Part shown: in pieces, positions 1-5,205 of the stretch
Layout: the number at the start of each line of letters is the position of its first letter
Position numbering within the stretch: the first letter of the stretch is position 1
Assembly: GCA_946478935.1 (NCBI GenBank)
Contig: CAMLEL010000141.1
Span: 1 to 6,561, forward strand
Direction of reading: 5' to 3'
Length of the DNA stretch: 6,561 nt
Origin: an uncultured Armatimonadota bacterium
Lineage (GTDB): Bacteria > Armatimonadota > Fimbriimonadia > Fimbriimonadales > Fimbriimonadaceae
Made by a program: the position numbers and the translations under genes
Notes under the pieces: model-generated
Told to the model about the DNA's origin: nothing
The model's input: only the letters and a program-made list of their open reading frames with translations
The model's database searches: none

Positions 1-1
1 G

Positions 2-283
2 ACGGTTGGACTCGATGCCAGAACCATCATGATGATCGTTGGCGGCGTTGAAATTATGGCGGGTCTGATCGTCGCGTTTATGCCCAAGATCGGTGGCTAT
101 CTGGTGGCAGCGTGGTTGGCGGGAATCATCGTCAATCTGGCACTGAATCCCACTCGATATTGGGATGTGGCCGCACGCGATTTTGGACTCATGCTAGGCG
201 CGATTTCCCTGAGCGCATTGGCGCGGTGGGTAGACGACCACAAGCAACTGAAACCGCCGCCGGTTCCGTCTAACCCTGATTAA
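2..283 (+). CDS. Small integral membrane protein, DoxX-like (5' end outside window)
   Basis: The reading frame is open from the left edge to a TAA stop at 281-283, so the true start probably lies upstream; 93 residues are visible. An in-frame ATG pair at 29-34 exists, but no ribosome site was recognised there. The visible part has about three hydrophobic stretches (roughly bases 30-80, 88-140 and 185-225). The short motif PKIGGYLVAAWLAGI and the pattern RDFGLMLGA resemble C-terminal halves of DoxX-family membrane proteins, from memory of the family. The tail is polar and proline-rich (PPPVPSNP) and probably faces the cytosol. DoxX-like proteins are four-helix membrane proteins whose role is mostly unknown, so I give no biochemical function. 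The gene converges with the DUF1697 gene and overlaps its last 14 bases. I am confident that it is coding and membrane-bound, and moderately confident of the family. Confidence 0.65.
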   Translation, partial: TVGLDARTIMMIVGGVEIMAGLIVAFMPKIGGYLVAAWLAGIIVNLALNPTRYWDVAARDFGLMLGAISLSALARWVDDHKQLKPPPVPSNPD

Positions 284-785
284 GCCGTTCCGCCAACGCG
301 CGGGTGACAATCCAGTTTCGGTTGGTGGACTGGGCAAGAACATCATGGGGCAGTTTGGGCCCGGTTGGTGCCTTGCCTTCACGAGGGTGGGCGACCCAGT
401 AGATTTCGGTCGGTGTTCGGCGGAGGATTTCGGAAGCCTCACCAGCTTGGAGTTTGCCGTCAAAAGAGTCATTGAGAAATGTGATGAACTGGAGCTTCTC
501 GGGCTCCTCTCGGCCGTTGAATACTTTTCTGGTTGCGACCGATTGCATTTGGATGGCGTTTCGGATGATGGCAGTGGATTTCAGCCCCATGTCTCCAAAG
601 ACCAGGTCGAACACGGCGCGTGCCTCACTCACTGAGCCGCCCCAATTGAAAAGGACGTTCCCGGATTGCAGATAACTGGTTGCCCCCTCAACCCGAAAGG
701 CTTCCAACACCCGGATCAGATCGGCCATCTTGACCCGGTTGGTCTTGCCGACATTAATTCCCCTCAAAAGCGCAACCATTCTCAT
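270..785 (-). CDS. DUF1697 domain protein
   Basis: This is a 171-residue protein when started at the ATG at 785-783. It shows the DUF1697 hallmarks: N-terminal MVALLRGINVG (residues 3-13), YLQSGNVLF (38-46) and a C-terminal STNRNWIVTRAL (153-164). The length is normal for the family (about 170-180 residues). The family is cytosolic and uncharacterised, so no reaction is assigned. The frame stays open upstream to 896, but those 37 codons would overlap the preceding gene by about 110 bases and lie before the conserved N-terminus, so I reject them. An ATG two codons further in (779-777) is an equally good start. The upstream gene stops at 789-787, one base before this ATG, so the two are almost certainly cotranscribed and probably translationally coupled. 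A weak GGAAAG ribosome site lies inside the end of the upstream gene. The TAG stop (272-270) lies inside the convergent membrane-protein gene. Confidence 0.88.
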   Translation of the reverse strand: MRMVALLRGINVGKTNRVKMADLIRVLEAFRVEGATSYLQSGNVLFNWGGSVSEARAVFDLVFGDMGLKSTAIIRNAIQMQSVATRKVFNGREEPEKLQFITFLNDSFDGKLQAGEASEILRRTPTEIYWVAHPREGKAPTGPKLPHDVLAQSTNRNWIVTRALAERLNQG

Positions 786-786
786 C

Positions 787-1212
787 CTAAACCGCTTTCC
801 AGCCCCACCAAGTGTAATGGTAATCGCGCTCTTGCACGTGAAATCCTTGCCCACAATTTGCGCATGTGCAGGTGAAGTCGTCGGGACCACTTTCATCCAC
901 AGTTAGGTGGATGATGTTGCCGGTTGCTTCTTCTAGCTTTGGATCGTAGAACTCGTATCGAGGATAGAGTTGACATAAGCAGCCTCTATCGTCGCGGATG
1001 AATTCAAGCTTGGCCAGTGCGAAAGCCAGGTGACTGGCGTTTGGGTAAACCATTCCGCCGAGATTCACACCTTCGGTTGCCGATCGAATTTCTTCGAGGT
1101 ACGTCACGAGTTCATCCAATATCGCGGTGTCGCGAAGTTTGATGATCGCGCAGGAACTCAACCACACCCGGTGGGGATCCCGCGAGAGGATGTCTTCCAG
1201 CAGGCTTGCCAT
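787..1212 (-). CDS. Uncharacterised Cys-rich protein with C-terminal CxCxxC cluster
   Basis: This is a 141-residue soluble protein that I do not recognise well enough to name. Residues 1-45 look helical, and residues 50-75 (around LGGMVYPNASHLAFALAKLEF) form a second compact block. After these come CLC (78-80) and then CTCANC (115-120). The last 12 residues are aromatic, with YHYTWWGW at 131-138. The spacing C78-x-C80 and C115-x-C117-xx-C120, plus H125 and H132, suggests a zinc-ribbon-like metal site; that is inference. There is no signal peptide or membrane segment. The start is the ATG at 1212-1210; a -10 box (CATAAT) ends eight bases before it and no Shine-Dalgarno is visible, so the mRNA is probably leaderless. 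It is the first gene of a unit with the DUF1697 gene and is divergent from the phosphotransferase. I am confident that it is a real gene; the function is unknown. Confidence 0.75.
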   Translation of the reverse strand: MASLLEDILSRDPHRVWLSSCAIIKLRDTAILDELVTYLEEIRSATEGVNLGGMVYPNASHLAFALAKLEFIRDDRGCLCQLYPRYEFYDPKLEEATGNIIHLTVDESGPDDFTCTCANCGQGFHVQERDYHYTWWGWKAV

Positions 1213-1220
1213 CGACTGAG

Positions 1221-1226
1221 ATTATG
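1221..1226 (-). promoter_or_regulatory. -10 box (CATAAT) of the Cys-rich/DUF1697 unit
   Basis: Read on the minus strand, the sequence is CATAAT (5/6 match to TATAAT), followed by eight bases and then the ATG at 1212. Transcription starting about seven bases after the box would begin at, or one base before, the start codon. No convincing -35 hexamer was found at 16-19 bases. The box sits about 50 bp from the opposing phosphotransferase promoter. Confidence 0.5.
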
Positions 1227-1253
1227 GTGGCTCGCGGACCCTTGTGGGATGAC

Positions 1254-1282
1254 CGGACAGCAACGGTCTTAGAACGTATACT
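1254..1282 (+). promoter_or_regulatory. Sigma-70-type promoter of the phosphotransferase gene, predicted leaderless
   Basis: A -35-like CGGACA (1254-1259, 4/6 match to TTGACA) is followed by a 17-base spacer and the -10 box TATACT (1277-1282, 5/6). The ATG at 1291 lies eight bases after the -10 box, so transcription should begin at about 1289-1291. The eight bases between contain no Shine-Dalgarno. This is the best-formed promoter in the window. Confidence 0.6.
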
Positions 1283-1290
1283 CACCGCTG

Positions 1291-2289
1291 ATGTCGACTT
1301 TGCCGAATCTCCCCGAGGATGCGGCGGAACTTTTCACGGCTGAACACTCGAGTTTCCAGCTACTGGGCGATTCTCAGAATGTCGTTTTCGGATTTAAGAG
1401 CGGCCTGGGCGAGGAGAGGGTTTTGCGGCTCACGGCCCCCTCGCATAGAACGGTCGACGAGATTCTAGGTGAGTTGGCGTGGGTGCAGCACCTATCTGAT
1501 CGATGCCGACCCGTATGTCCAGGCATCCCATTTGGCAATGGGGACTTGATCCACCCTATGCGATTCGGCGACGCGCTCTACACGGTAGCAGTATTCGAGC
1601 GTGCGAAAGGAAAGCCTGTTGAGAGCGGCGATCTTAACAGCGACCTGTTTTTTCGGCATGGGGAGGTGCTCGGCTCAATCCATGCGGTTCAGTTTCCGCT
1701 CGTGGGACGCAAGCCGTGGCACTTGGAGCGGTACTTTGGTCCAGACATTGAGGAATACGTCCCTGCCGAATGGCGCGGAATGGTGCGGAATCGGTGCCGT
1801 GCACTTCTCCGTGAAGGGCGGGCCACCACTGGTCCTGCTGGACCGCTGCACTTTGATTTAAGCTACTCCAACCTTTTCCTTGACGGCGGCAGACTGACTG
1901 TTTTCGACTTTGACAACTGCGCTTGGGGGCCCCTGGTAGCCGACGTCGCTGCGGCCCTTTATGGCAGTATATTTACCGCCCAACGCCGACCATCAGGTGG
2001 TGATAGAACGTGCTTCGCTCACCCCCAAACGAGCACGAACCTCGAATCGGTCTGGGCGCCTTTCGTCGATGGCTATCGATCTCAGGGTAATTGGCCAAAA
2101 GAGTGGGGAGATCAGTTGCCGACCTGGTTTCAAATCCTATATCTACGGTCCGTCGTCTACGCTTTTCGAATCCATGGCCGCCAGGATTCGCCAGTCGCCG
2201 ATATTCTGGCTCAAGACCTTGCTCATCTCGCGGCTGGAACCATGCCTCTCAGCTTTGACTTCCATGCCGGGAAAGCAATGCGGAATTAG
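1291..2289 (+). CDS. APH-fold phosphotransferase (aminoglycoside phosphotransferase/choline kinase-like superfamily)
   Basis: This is a 332-residue cytosolic kinase-like protein. In order: an N-lobe with RVLRLT at 43-48, where Arg46 stands at the usual ATP-lysine position; an alpha-C-type glutamate in GELAWV (Glu61); a hinge-like stretch TVAVFERAKGKP (98-109); the catalytic loop HFDLSYSN (187-194, consensus HxDxxxxN, Asp189 the likely base); and the metal-binding DFD (206-208). Length and motif order fit proteins annotated as aminoglycoside phosphotransferase or phosphotransferase enzyme family. These phosphorylate a hydroxyl of a small molecule with ATP, but members act on many substrates, and nothing here shows antibiotic resistance. 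Residues about 230-250 form a polar insert after the catalytic core. The ATG start is supported by an adjacent promoter and the absence of other starts near the N-lobe. It is transcribed alone, divergent from the Cys-rich/DUF1697 unit. Family assignment is confident; substrate unknown. Confidence 0.88.
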   Translation: MSTLPNLPEDAAELFTAEHSSFQLLGDSQNVVFGFKSGLGEERVLRLTAPSHRTVDEILGELAWVQHLSDRCRPVCPGIPFGNGDLIHPMRFGDALYTVAVFERAKGKPVESGDLNSDLFFRHGEVLGSIHAVQFPLVGRKPWHLERYFGPDIEEYVPAEWRGMVRNRCRALLREGRATTGPAGPLHFDLSYSNLFLDGGRLTVFDFDNCAWGPLVADVAAALYGSIFTAQRRPSGGDRTCFAHPQTSTNLESVWAPFVDGYRSQGNWPKEWGDQLPTWFQILYLRSVVYAFRIHGRQDSPVADILAQDLAHLAAGTMPLSFDFHAGKAMRN

Positions 2290-2418
2290 AAACGTAGATT
2301 TTGCTCTGAGTGATGGTGAGAGTTTCTGATCGCCAACTGCATCACGCCCGCTCCCACCTCTCATGTATGGAGTTTGAACTCGAAGCTCACATTCGATAGG
2401 GATTGCAGGTTAAGGAAG
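2290..2418. other. Intergenic spacer between the phosphotransferase gene and tRNA-Gln
   Basis: This 129-bp spacer receives transcription from both sides: the phosphotransferase from the left and the tRNA from the right. I see no gene in it. A weak imperfect hairpin (CTCT at 2304-2307 with AGAG at 2319-2322, followed by TTT) and short inverted repeats near 2368-2396 are the only structures. None is a convincing intrinsic terminator. Confidence 0.5.
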
Positions 2419-2492
2419 TGGCTGGCGGACTAGGATTCGAACCTAGACGTACGGCACCAAAAACCGTTGTCCTGCCATTAGACGATCCGCCA
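2419..2492 (-). tRNA. tRNA-Gln (anticodon UUG)
   Basis: The minus strand folds into a complete cloverleaf. The acceptor stem pairs TGGCGGA (2492-2486) with TCCGCCA (2429-2423), all seven pairs intact and including the U1-A72 pair typical of glutamine tRNAs. The anticodon stem ACGGT/GCCGT holds the seven-base loop TTTTGGT, giving anticodon UUG, which reads CAA and, by wobble, CAG. The T arm contains GGTTCGAATCC. The discriminator is G73 (2422), and the 3' CCA is encoded in the DNA (2421-2419). No variable-arm expansion is present. The tRNA stands alone, divergent from the M24 peptidase gene. Confidence is high. Confidence 0.96.
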
Positions 2493-2504
2493 AAGAGGTT
2501 ACGG

Positions 2505-2510
2505 ATTATA
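2505..2510 (-). promoter_or_regulatory. -10 box (TATAAT) of tRNA-Gln
   Basis: On the minus strand a perfect TATAAT lies 12 bases upstream of the mature tRNA 5' end. A transcript starting about seven bases after it would carry a 5' leader of roughly five bases for RNase P to remove. No good -35 hexamer was seen at standard spacing. Confidence 0.6.
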
Positions 2511-2556
2511 CCTGCGGGCACTCCGAACGGGCTCAGAACGAACAAAGCTCGCAGGA

Positions 2557-2562
2557 CATAAT
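2557..2562 (+). promoter_or_regulatory. -10 box (CATAAT) of the M24 peptidase gene
   Basis: CATAAT (5/6 match) is followed by seven bases and then the ATG at 2570, which predicts transcription from at or next to the start codon. The only Shine-Dalgarno-like sequence, AGGA at 2553-2556, is 13 bases from the ATG, too far to be ideal, and would lie upstream of the predicted transcript. No clear -35 hexamer is present. Confidence 0.45.
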
Positions 2563-2569
2563 TCGATTG

Positions 2570-3658
2570 ATGAACGATCGCATCAGCAGGCTTGGACAAT
2601 CTCTGGATCAGGAAGGGATCGACGCATATTTTGCCTGCGCTCCCAACACCATGGGCTACCTCGCCAGCCTGCACGAAGACGGTCATGAACGGCTCCTGAT
2701 CTTGGCCATCAGCCGGACCGGACAGATGCGTCTGATTTGCCCCGCGCTCACCGCCAACCAAGCGAGGCGCGTGGGAATCTCCGACATCCGACCATGGGCA
2801 GACGGCGAAGATCCCTATCGGCACGTCCTCGACCTCGCCCAAGACTGGAATCTGCGATCCGGAATCGTCGCCGTGGACAGTGAGATGCGAGCCGATATTC
2901 TCCTTGGCTTGCAAGATGTACTTCCAGCCGCGCTCTTCCGGTCGGGAGAGGAAGCGTTATCAAGCTTGCGCAGAAGGAAGGATGGGTTGGAAATCGAGGC
3001 GTTGCAAGCGGCGGCTACAATCGCCGATCGCGCCTATGAAGAGGTGAAGGGTCAAATCCGCGCTGGCCAGTCCGAATTGGAAGTGGGTCGCATGCTCGCC
3101 GATGCGATGGACAGGCTCGGTGGCAAGCCCACATTCGCAATCGTCGCGGCGGGACGCAATGGGGCAGAACCTCACCATCTGAATGACGAGACCATTCTGC
3201 AGCGTGACGATGTCGTGATTCTGGACTTTGGCTGCGACGTACAGGGCTACAAAAGCGATATCACCCGCGTAGTGGCCATCGAGTCAGCTTCCGACAAAGC
3301 AAAGCACGTTTACGACGTTGTATACCGCTCACACATGGCCGCTCGGAACACCGCCAAGGCCAGCGCCACGTCGGACCAAGTTGACCGAGCCGCAAGGTCA
3401 ATCATCGAAGAGGCTGGATTTGGTCCCTATTTCGTTCACCGCACGGGTCACGGGATTGGCATGAACGGACATGAAGCGCCCAACATTGCTCCTGGCAGTG
3501 ACTTCGTTTTGGAAGAAGGAAATTGCTTCAGCATCGAGCCTGGCATCTATCTTGAGGGCGAATTCGGGGTTCGGATTGAAAACATCGTAATGTCCAAACC
3601 GGACGGGTGCTTCAGCTTCAATGAAGATCCCAGTCCGGTCTTGGAAATTGTGGGCTAA
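2570..3658 (+). CDS. M24 family metallopeptidase (Xaa-Pro aminopeptidase/dipeptidase type)
   Basis: This is a 362-residue cytosolic enzyme that should remove an N-terminal residue ahead of proline, or split Xaa-Pro dipeptides, and so takes part in peptide turnover. Residues about 3-130 form a creatinase-type N-terminal domain. The pita-bread catalytic domain follows and keeps all five dinuclear metal ligands: Asp219 (VILDFG), Asp230 (YKSDITR), His294 (RTGHGIG), Glu323 (SIEPGIY) and Glu337 (VRIEN). The histidine pair at 202-203 (PHHLN) is also typical of the M24B branch. Length matches bacterial PepQ/YpdF-type proteins; aminopeptidase versus prolidase cannot be decided from motifs. I chose the ATG at 2570 over the TTG directly before it because the promoter spacing fits the ATG. 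The stop overlaps the stop of the convergent PEP-CTERM gene. No signal peptide is seen. Family assignment is very secure. Confidence 0.94.
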   Translation: MNDRISRLGQSLDQEGIDAYFACAPNTMGYLASLHEDGHERLLILAISRTGQMRLICPALTANQARRVGISDIRPWADGEDPYRHVLDLAQDWNLRSGIVAVDSEMRADILLGLQDVLPAALFRSGEEALSSLRRRKDGLEIEALQAAATIADRAYEEVKGQIRAGQSELEVGRMLADAMDRLGGKPTFAIVAAGRNGAEPHHLNDETILQRDDVVILDFGCDVQGYKSDITRVVAIESASDKAKHVYDVVYRSHMAARNTAKASATSDQVDRAARSIIEEAGFGPYFVHRTGHGIGMNGHEAPNIAPGSDFVLEEGNCFSIEPGIYLEGEFGVRIENIVMSKPDGCFSFNEDPSPVLEIVG

Positions 3659-4419
3659 CCCTTTTTCGCTCTCTTGCGCCAGCCGTAATACGCCACAGCG
3701 CCGCCCAGGACCAGCATCGTCGCGGGCTCTGGAACCGGAGGCGGGGGAGGGGGAGGCCCGTCGCCGCCGCCGCCTCCGCTGTCATTTACGAACAGCAGTC
3801 CACCCAGGGCAAGCGGGAGGGGATTGAATCCGCCCAAACTCGGCGGAGTCGGGGTGATTGGAATCGGCGTTATTTCCGGGACCGGAGGAAACGTGAAGAC
3901 GGGCGCGGTCGGTTCCAACTCCAAAAGAGGCTCGATCGCATAATCGGTTTCGGTCATGATCTCGAGAGGAGACTCTTCGACGGTAAGGATCGAGTCGGTC
4001 ACCGGCTTTTGGTTCTCGGCGATGACATCCTTGGGACCGAGCGTGAGCGGATTTCCACACTTCATCAAGAGTTGCGGCTCGCCGGCGGCATCGATAAAAA
4101 CGGGCTCTCCTTTCTTGAGGCGCTCCAAGTGGACTTTGATTCGTCCGCCTTCCGGCACGCTGTAGACCGCGTAAACGGCCGTTTCCTTGATCGTGCCGGG
4201 ACGCAGACTGCCGAGATACGCTAGAACTTCTTCTCGATTCATGCTGTAGTGCCGCATGTATCGATCCATGACTTCGCGATCGCGCCGCGCTTGATTTACC
4301 AATTGCTCGGTCGTTTTGACTTTCTGGTTCAAAAACGCGTTCAGGTCGGGACGCGCCAAAGTCACCGACACCAACAAGCATAAGGTTGCAAAGACTGCAA
4401 ACAACCTAACTAAACTCAA
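3655..4419 (-). CDS. PEP-CTERM sorting-domain protein, otherwise unknown
   Basis: This is a 254-residue exported protein. It starts with a signal peptide (basic Arg5, hydrophobic core to about residue 21, likely cleavage after LA at 21-22). A helical, charged segment (about 28-70) follows, then a small beta-type region (80-120) with the only other cysteine in AGEPQLLMKCGNPL (112-125). Next is a low-complexity Pro/Thr/Glu stretch (165-195), a Gly5 run, a Pro7 run, and the sorting signal: VPEPATM (229-235), a short transmembrane segment and the basic tail WRKRAKKG. Proteins of this class are recognised and processed by exosortase and usually end up in the outer envelope or extracellular matrix. 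No enzymatic domain is seen. The start is a TTG (4419-4417), chosen because AGGAGAG lies a few bases upstream and no ATG fits before the signal peptide. It overlaps the convergent peptidase stop by 4 bp. Confidence 0.88.
   Translation of the reverse strand: MSLVRLFAVFATLCLLVSVTLARPDLNAFLNQKVKTTEQLVNQARRDREVMDRYMRHYSMNREEVLAYLGSLRPGTIKETAVYAVYSVPEGGRIKVHLERLKKGEPVFIDAAGEPQLLMKCGNPLTLGPKDVIAENQKPVTDSILTVEESPLEIMTETDYAIEPLLELEPTAPVFTFPPVPEITPIPITPTPPSLGGFNPLPLALGGLLFVNDSGGGGGDGPPPPPPPVPEPATMLVLGGAVAYYGWRKRAKKG
3737..3756 (+). repeat. G-rich tract with G-quadruplex potential (encodes Pro7 on the other strand)
   Basis: The plus strand carries closely spaced G runs (GG, GG, GGGGG, GGGGG, GG) separated by one or two bases. 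On the minus strand this is the coding sequence for the seven-proline run just before the PEP-CTERM signal, and the adjoining GCC/CCG repeats (3761-3777) encode the glycine run. The G-rich strand is the template strand of the gene. Confidence 0.55.
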
Positions 4420-4423
4420 TCGT

Positions 4424-4430
4424 CTCTCCT
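4424..4430 (-). promoter_or_regulatory. Strong Shine-Dalgarno that fixes the TTG start of the PEP-CTERM gene
   Basis: Read on the minus strand the site is AGGAGAG, followed by ACGA and then TTG. The core GGAG is six bases from the start codon, which is ideal spacing. It is the only strong ribosome site before a gene start in this window and it settles the unusual TTG start. Confidence 0.8.
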
Positions 4431-4439
4431 AATTCAAAC

Positions 4440-4461
4440 AAAGCAGGTCAAGGACCTCTTT
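4440..4461 (-). terminator. Possible intrinsic terminator or leader hairpin between rnc and the PEP-CTERM gene
   Basis: In minus-strand RNA, AAAG-AGGTC pairs with GACCT-(G bulge)-CTTT around a three-base loop. It is preceded by an A-rich stretch and followed by GTTTG. The stem is nine pairs with one bulge. It lies 40 bases downstream of the rnc stop, so it could end the aminotransferase-rnc transcript. It is also just ahead of the PEP-CTERM ribosome site and could instead be a leader structure. The U tract is interrupted, so confidence is modest. Confidence 0.4.
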
Positions 4462-4478
4462 TTCTCGCTATGACTAAC

Positions 4479-4497
4479 GGAACGCAAGATTCGTTCC
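4479..4497 (-). other. Hairpin directly after the rnc stop codon
   Basis: A perfect six-pair inverted repeat (GGAACG with CGTTCC, seven-base loop) begins three bases after the rnc stop. No U tract follows, so it is not a standard intrinsic terminator. It could protect the mRNA 3' end or pause polymerase ahead of the second hairpin. Confidence 0.4.
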
Positions 4498-4500
4498 AAA

Positions 4501-5205
4501 CTACTCAACGAACGGGTCATGCGCCATTTCTCGCGCACGTCTTGCCCGTTCGATGAGCTCTAAAGCATCACTGGCTGCGGCCTGCTCGGCCTCTTTCTTT
4601 GAACGTCCCACGCCCTCTCCCATTACTTCGTCGTCGAAGAGGACCTGCACTGTGAACCGCTTTTCATGCGCCACGCCGATTTCCTTCGCGATGCGGTAAT
4701 TGGGAGTTTTGCGCCAAATGGCCTGGGCAACTTCTTGTAATTTTGACTTAAAGTCGTTGGGAGAAACATTGCCACCAGAGATCTGGTCGATAAACTGGTG
4801 TAATTGCTCCAGGACGAACCACCGGGCAACTTCAAGTCCAGACTCAAGATAGATCCCGCCGATGACGGCTTCGAATACATCGGCAAGGATCGAAGGTCGA
4901 GTGCGTCCGCCCGTCGCTTCCTCGCTCGGGCTCAACTCCAAATAGGCATCCAAGCCCAAACGAAGCGCTGTGGCAGCCAAGGGCCCCTCCTGAACGATGC
5001 TGGACTTCGCCTTGGAGAGCATGCCCTGGTCCCAATTTGGATGATGTTCGTAGAGATACTGGGCGATGATGAGCCCCAGCACAGAATCGCCGAAATACTC
5101 CAGGCGCTCATAACTGTCCGAAACGGAGTTTGGCGCAGCAGAGCGATGGCGCATCGCGAGGCGGAATACCTCTTCATTACGCAGTGGGATCGGCTTGGGA
5201 ATCAT
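4501..5205 (-). CDS. rnc: Ribonuclease III
   Basis: This is a 234-residue cytosolic endonuclease that cuts double-stranded RNA, with roles in rRNA maturation and mRNA turnover. The catalytic domain (about 1-145) carries the family signature ERLEYFGDSVLGLI (33-46) and the second motif ADVFEAVIGGIYLESG (108-123). By alignment to the E. coli enzyme in memory, the acidic residues Glu33, Glu36, Asp40, Asp109 and Glu112 are all present, and the 76-residue spacing from the first glutamate to the second-motif aspartate is kept. The double-stranded-RNA-binding domain spans about 151-220, with DFKSKLQE at the start and GRSKKEAEQAAASDAL at the end. Length is normal. The ATG follows the aminotransferase TAA stop with no gap and has no clear ribosome site, so translation is probably coupled. 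The aminotransferase neighbour is not one of the usual rnc partners (era, acpP, smc). Identification is very secure. Confidence 0.97.
   Translation of the reverse strand: MIPKPIPLRNEEVFRLAMRHRSAAPNSVSDSYERLEYFGDSVLGLIIAQYLYEHHPNWDQGMLSKAKSSIVQEGPLAATALRLGLDAYLELSPSEEATGGRTRPSILADVFEAVIGGIYLESGLEVARWFVLEQLHQFIDQISGGNVSPNDFKSKLQEVAQAIWRKTPNYRIAKEIGVAHEKRFTVQVLFDDEVMGEGVGRSKKEAEQAAASDALELIERARRAREMAHDPFVE

Noticed and set aside
786..896. Longer N-terminus for the DUF1697 protein
   Set aside because: The extra 37 residues lie before the conserved MVALLRGIN start and overlap the Cys-rich gene, whose own C-terminal motif is read there in another frame.
1291..2289. Antibiotic resistance gene
   Set aside because: The fold is that of aminoglycoside phosphotransferases, but the superfamily is broad and nothing in the sequence or the neighbours indicates drug modification.
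2304..2325. Terminator after the phosphotransferase gene
   Set aside because: The stem has only four outer pairs with a mismatch inside and just three T bases after it, which is too weak to call.
2419..2492. tRNA as an integration site for a mobile element
   Set aside because: No integrase gene and no direct repeat of the tRNA 3' end were seen elsewhere in the window.
2387..2914. Minus-strand open frame of 175 codons covering the tRNA and the start of the peptidase gene
   Set aside because: It reads through the tRNA and is antisense to the creatinase-type N-domain. Its SSNGRTTV...GSNPSPP tail is the typical false translation of a tRNA gene.
3782..4381. Minus-strand open frame of 199 codons inside the PEP-CTERM gene
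   Set aside because: It is another frame of a gene with a signal peptide and sorting signal. The composition is Arg/Ser-rich shadow-like and no motif is seen.
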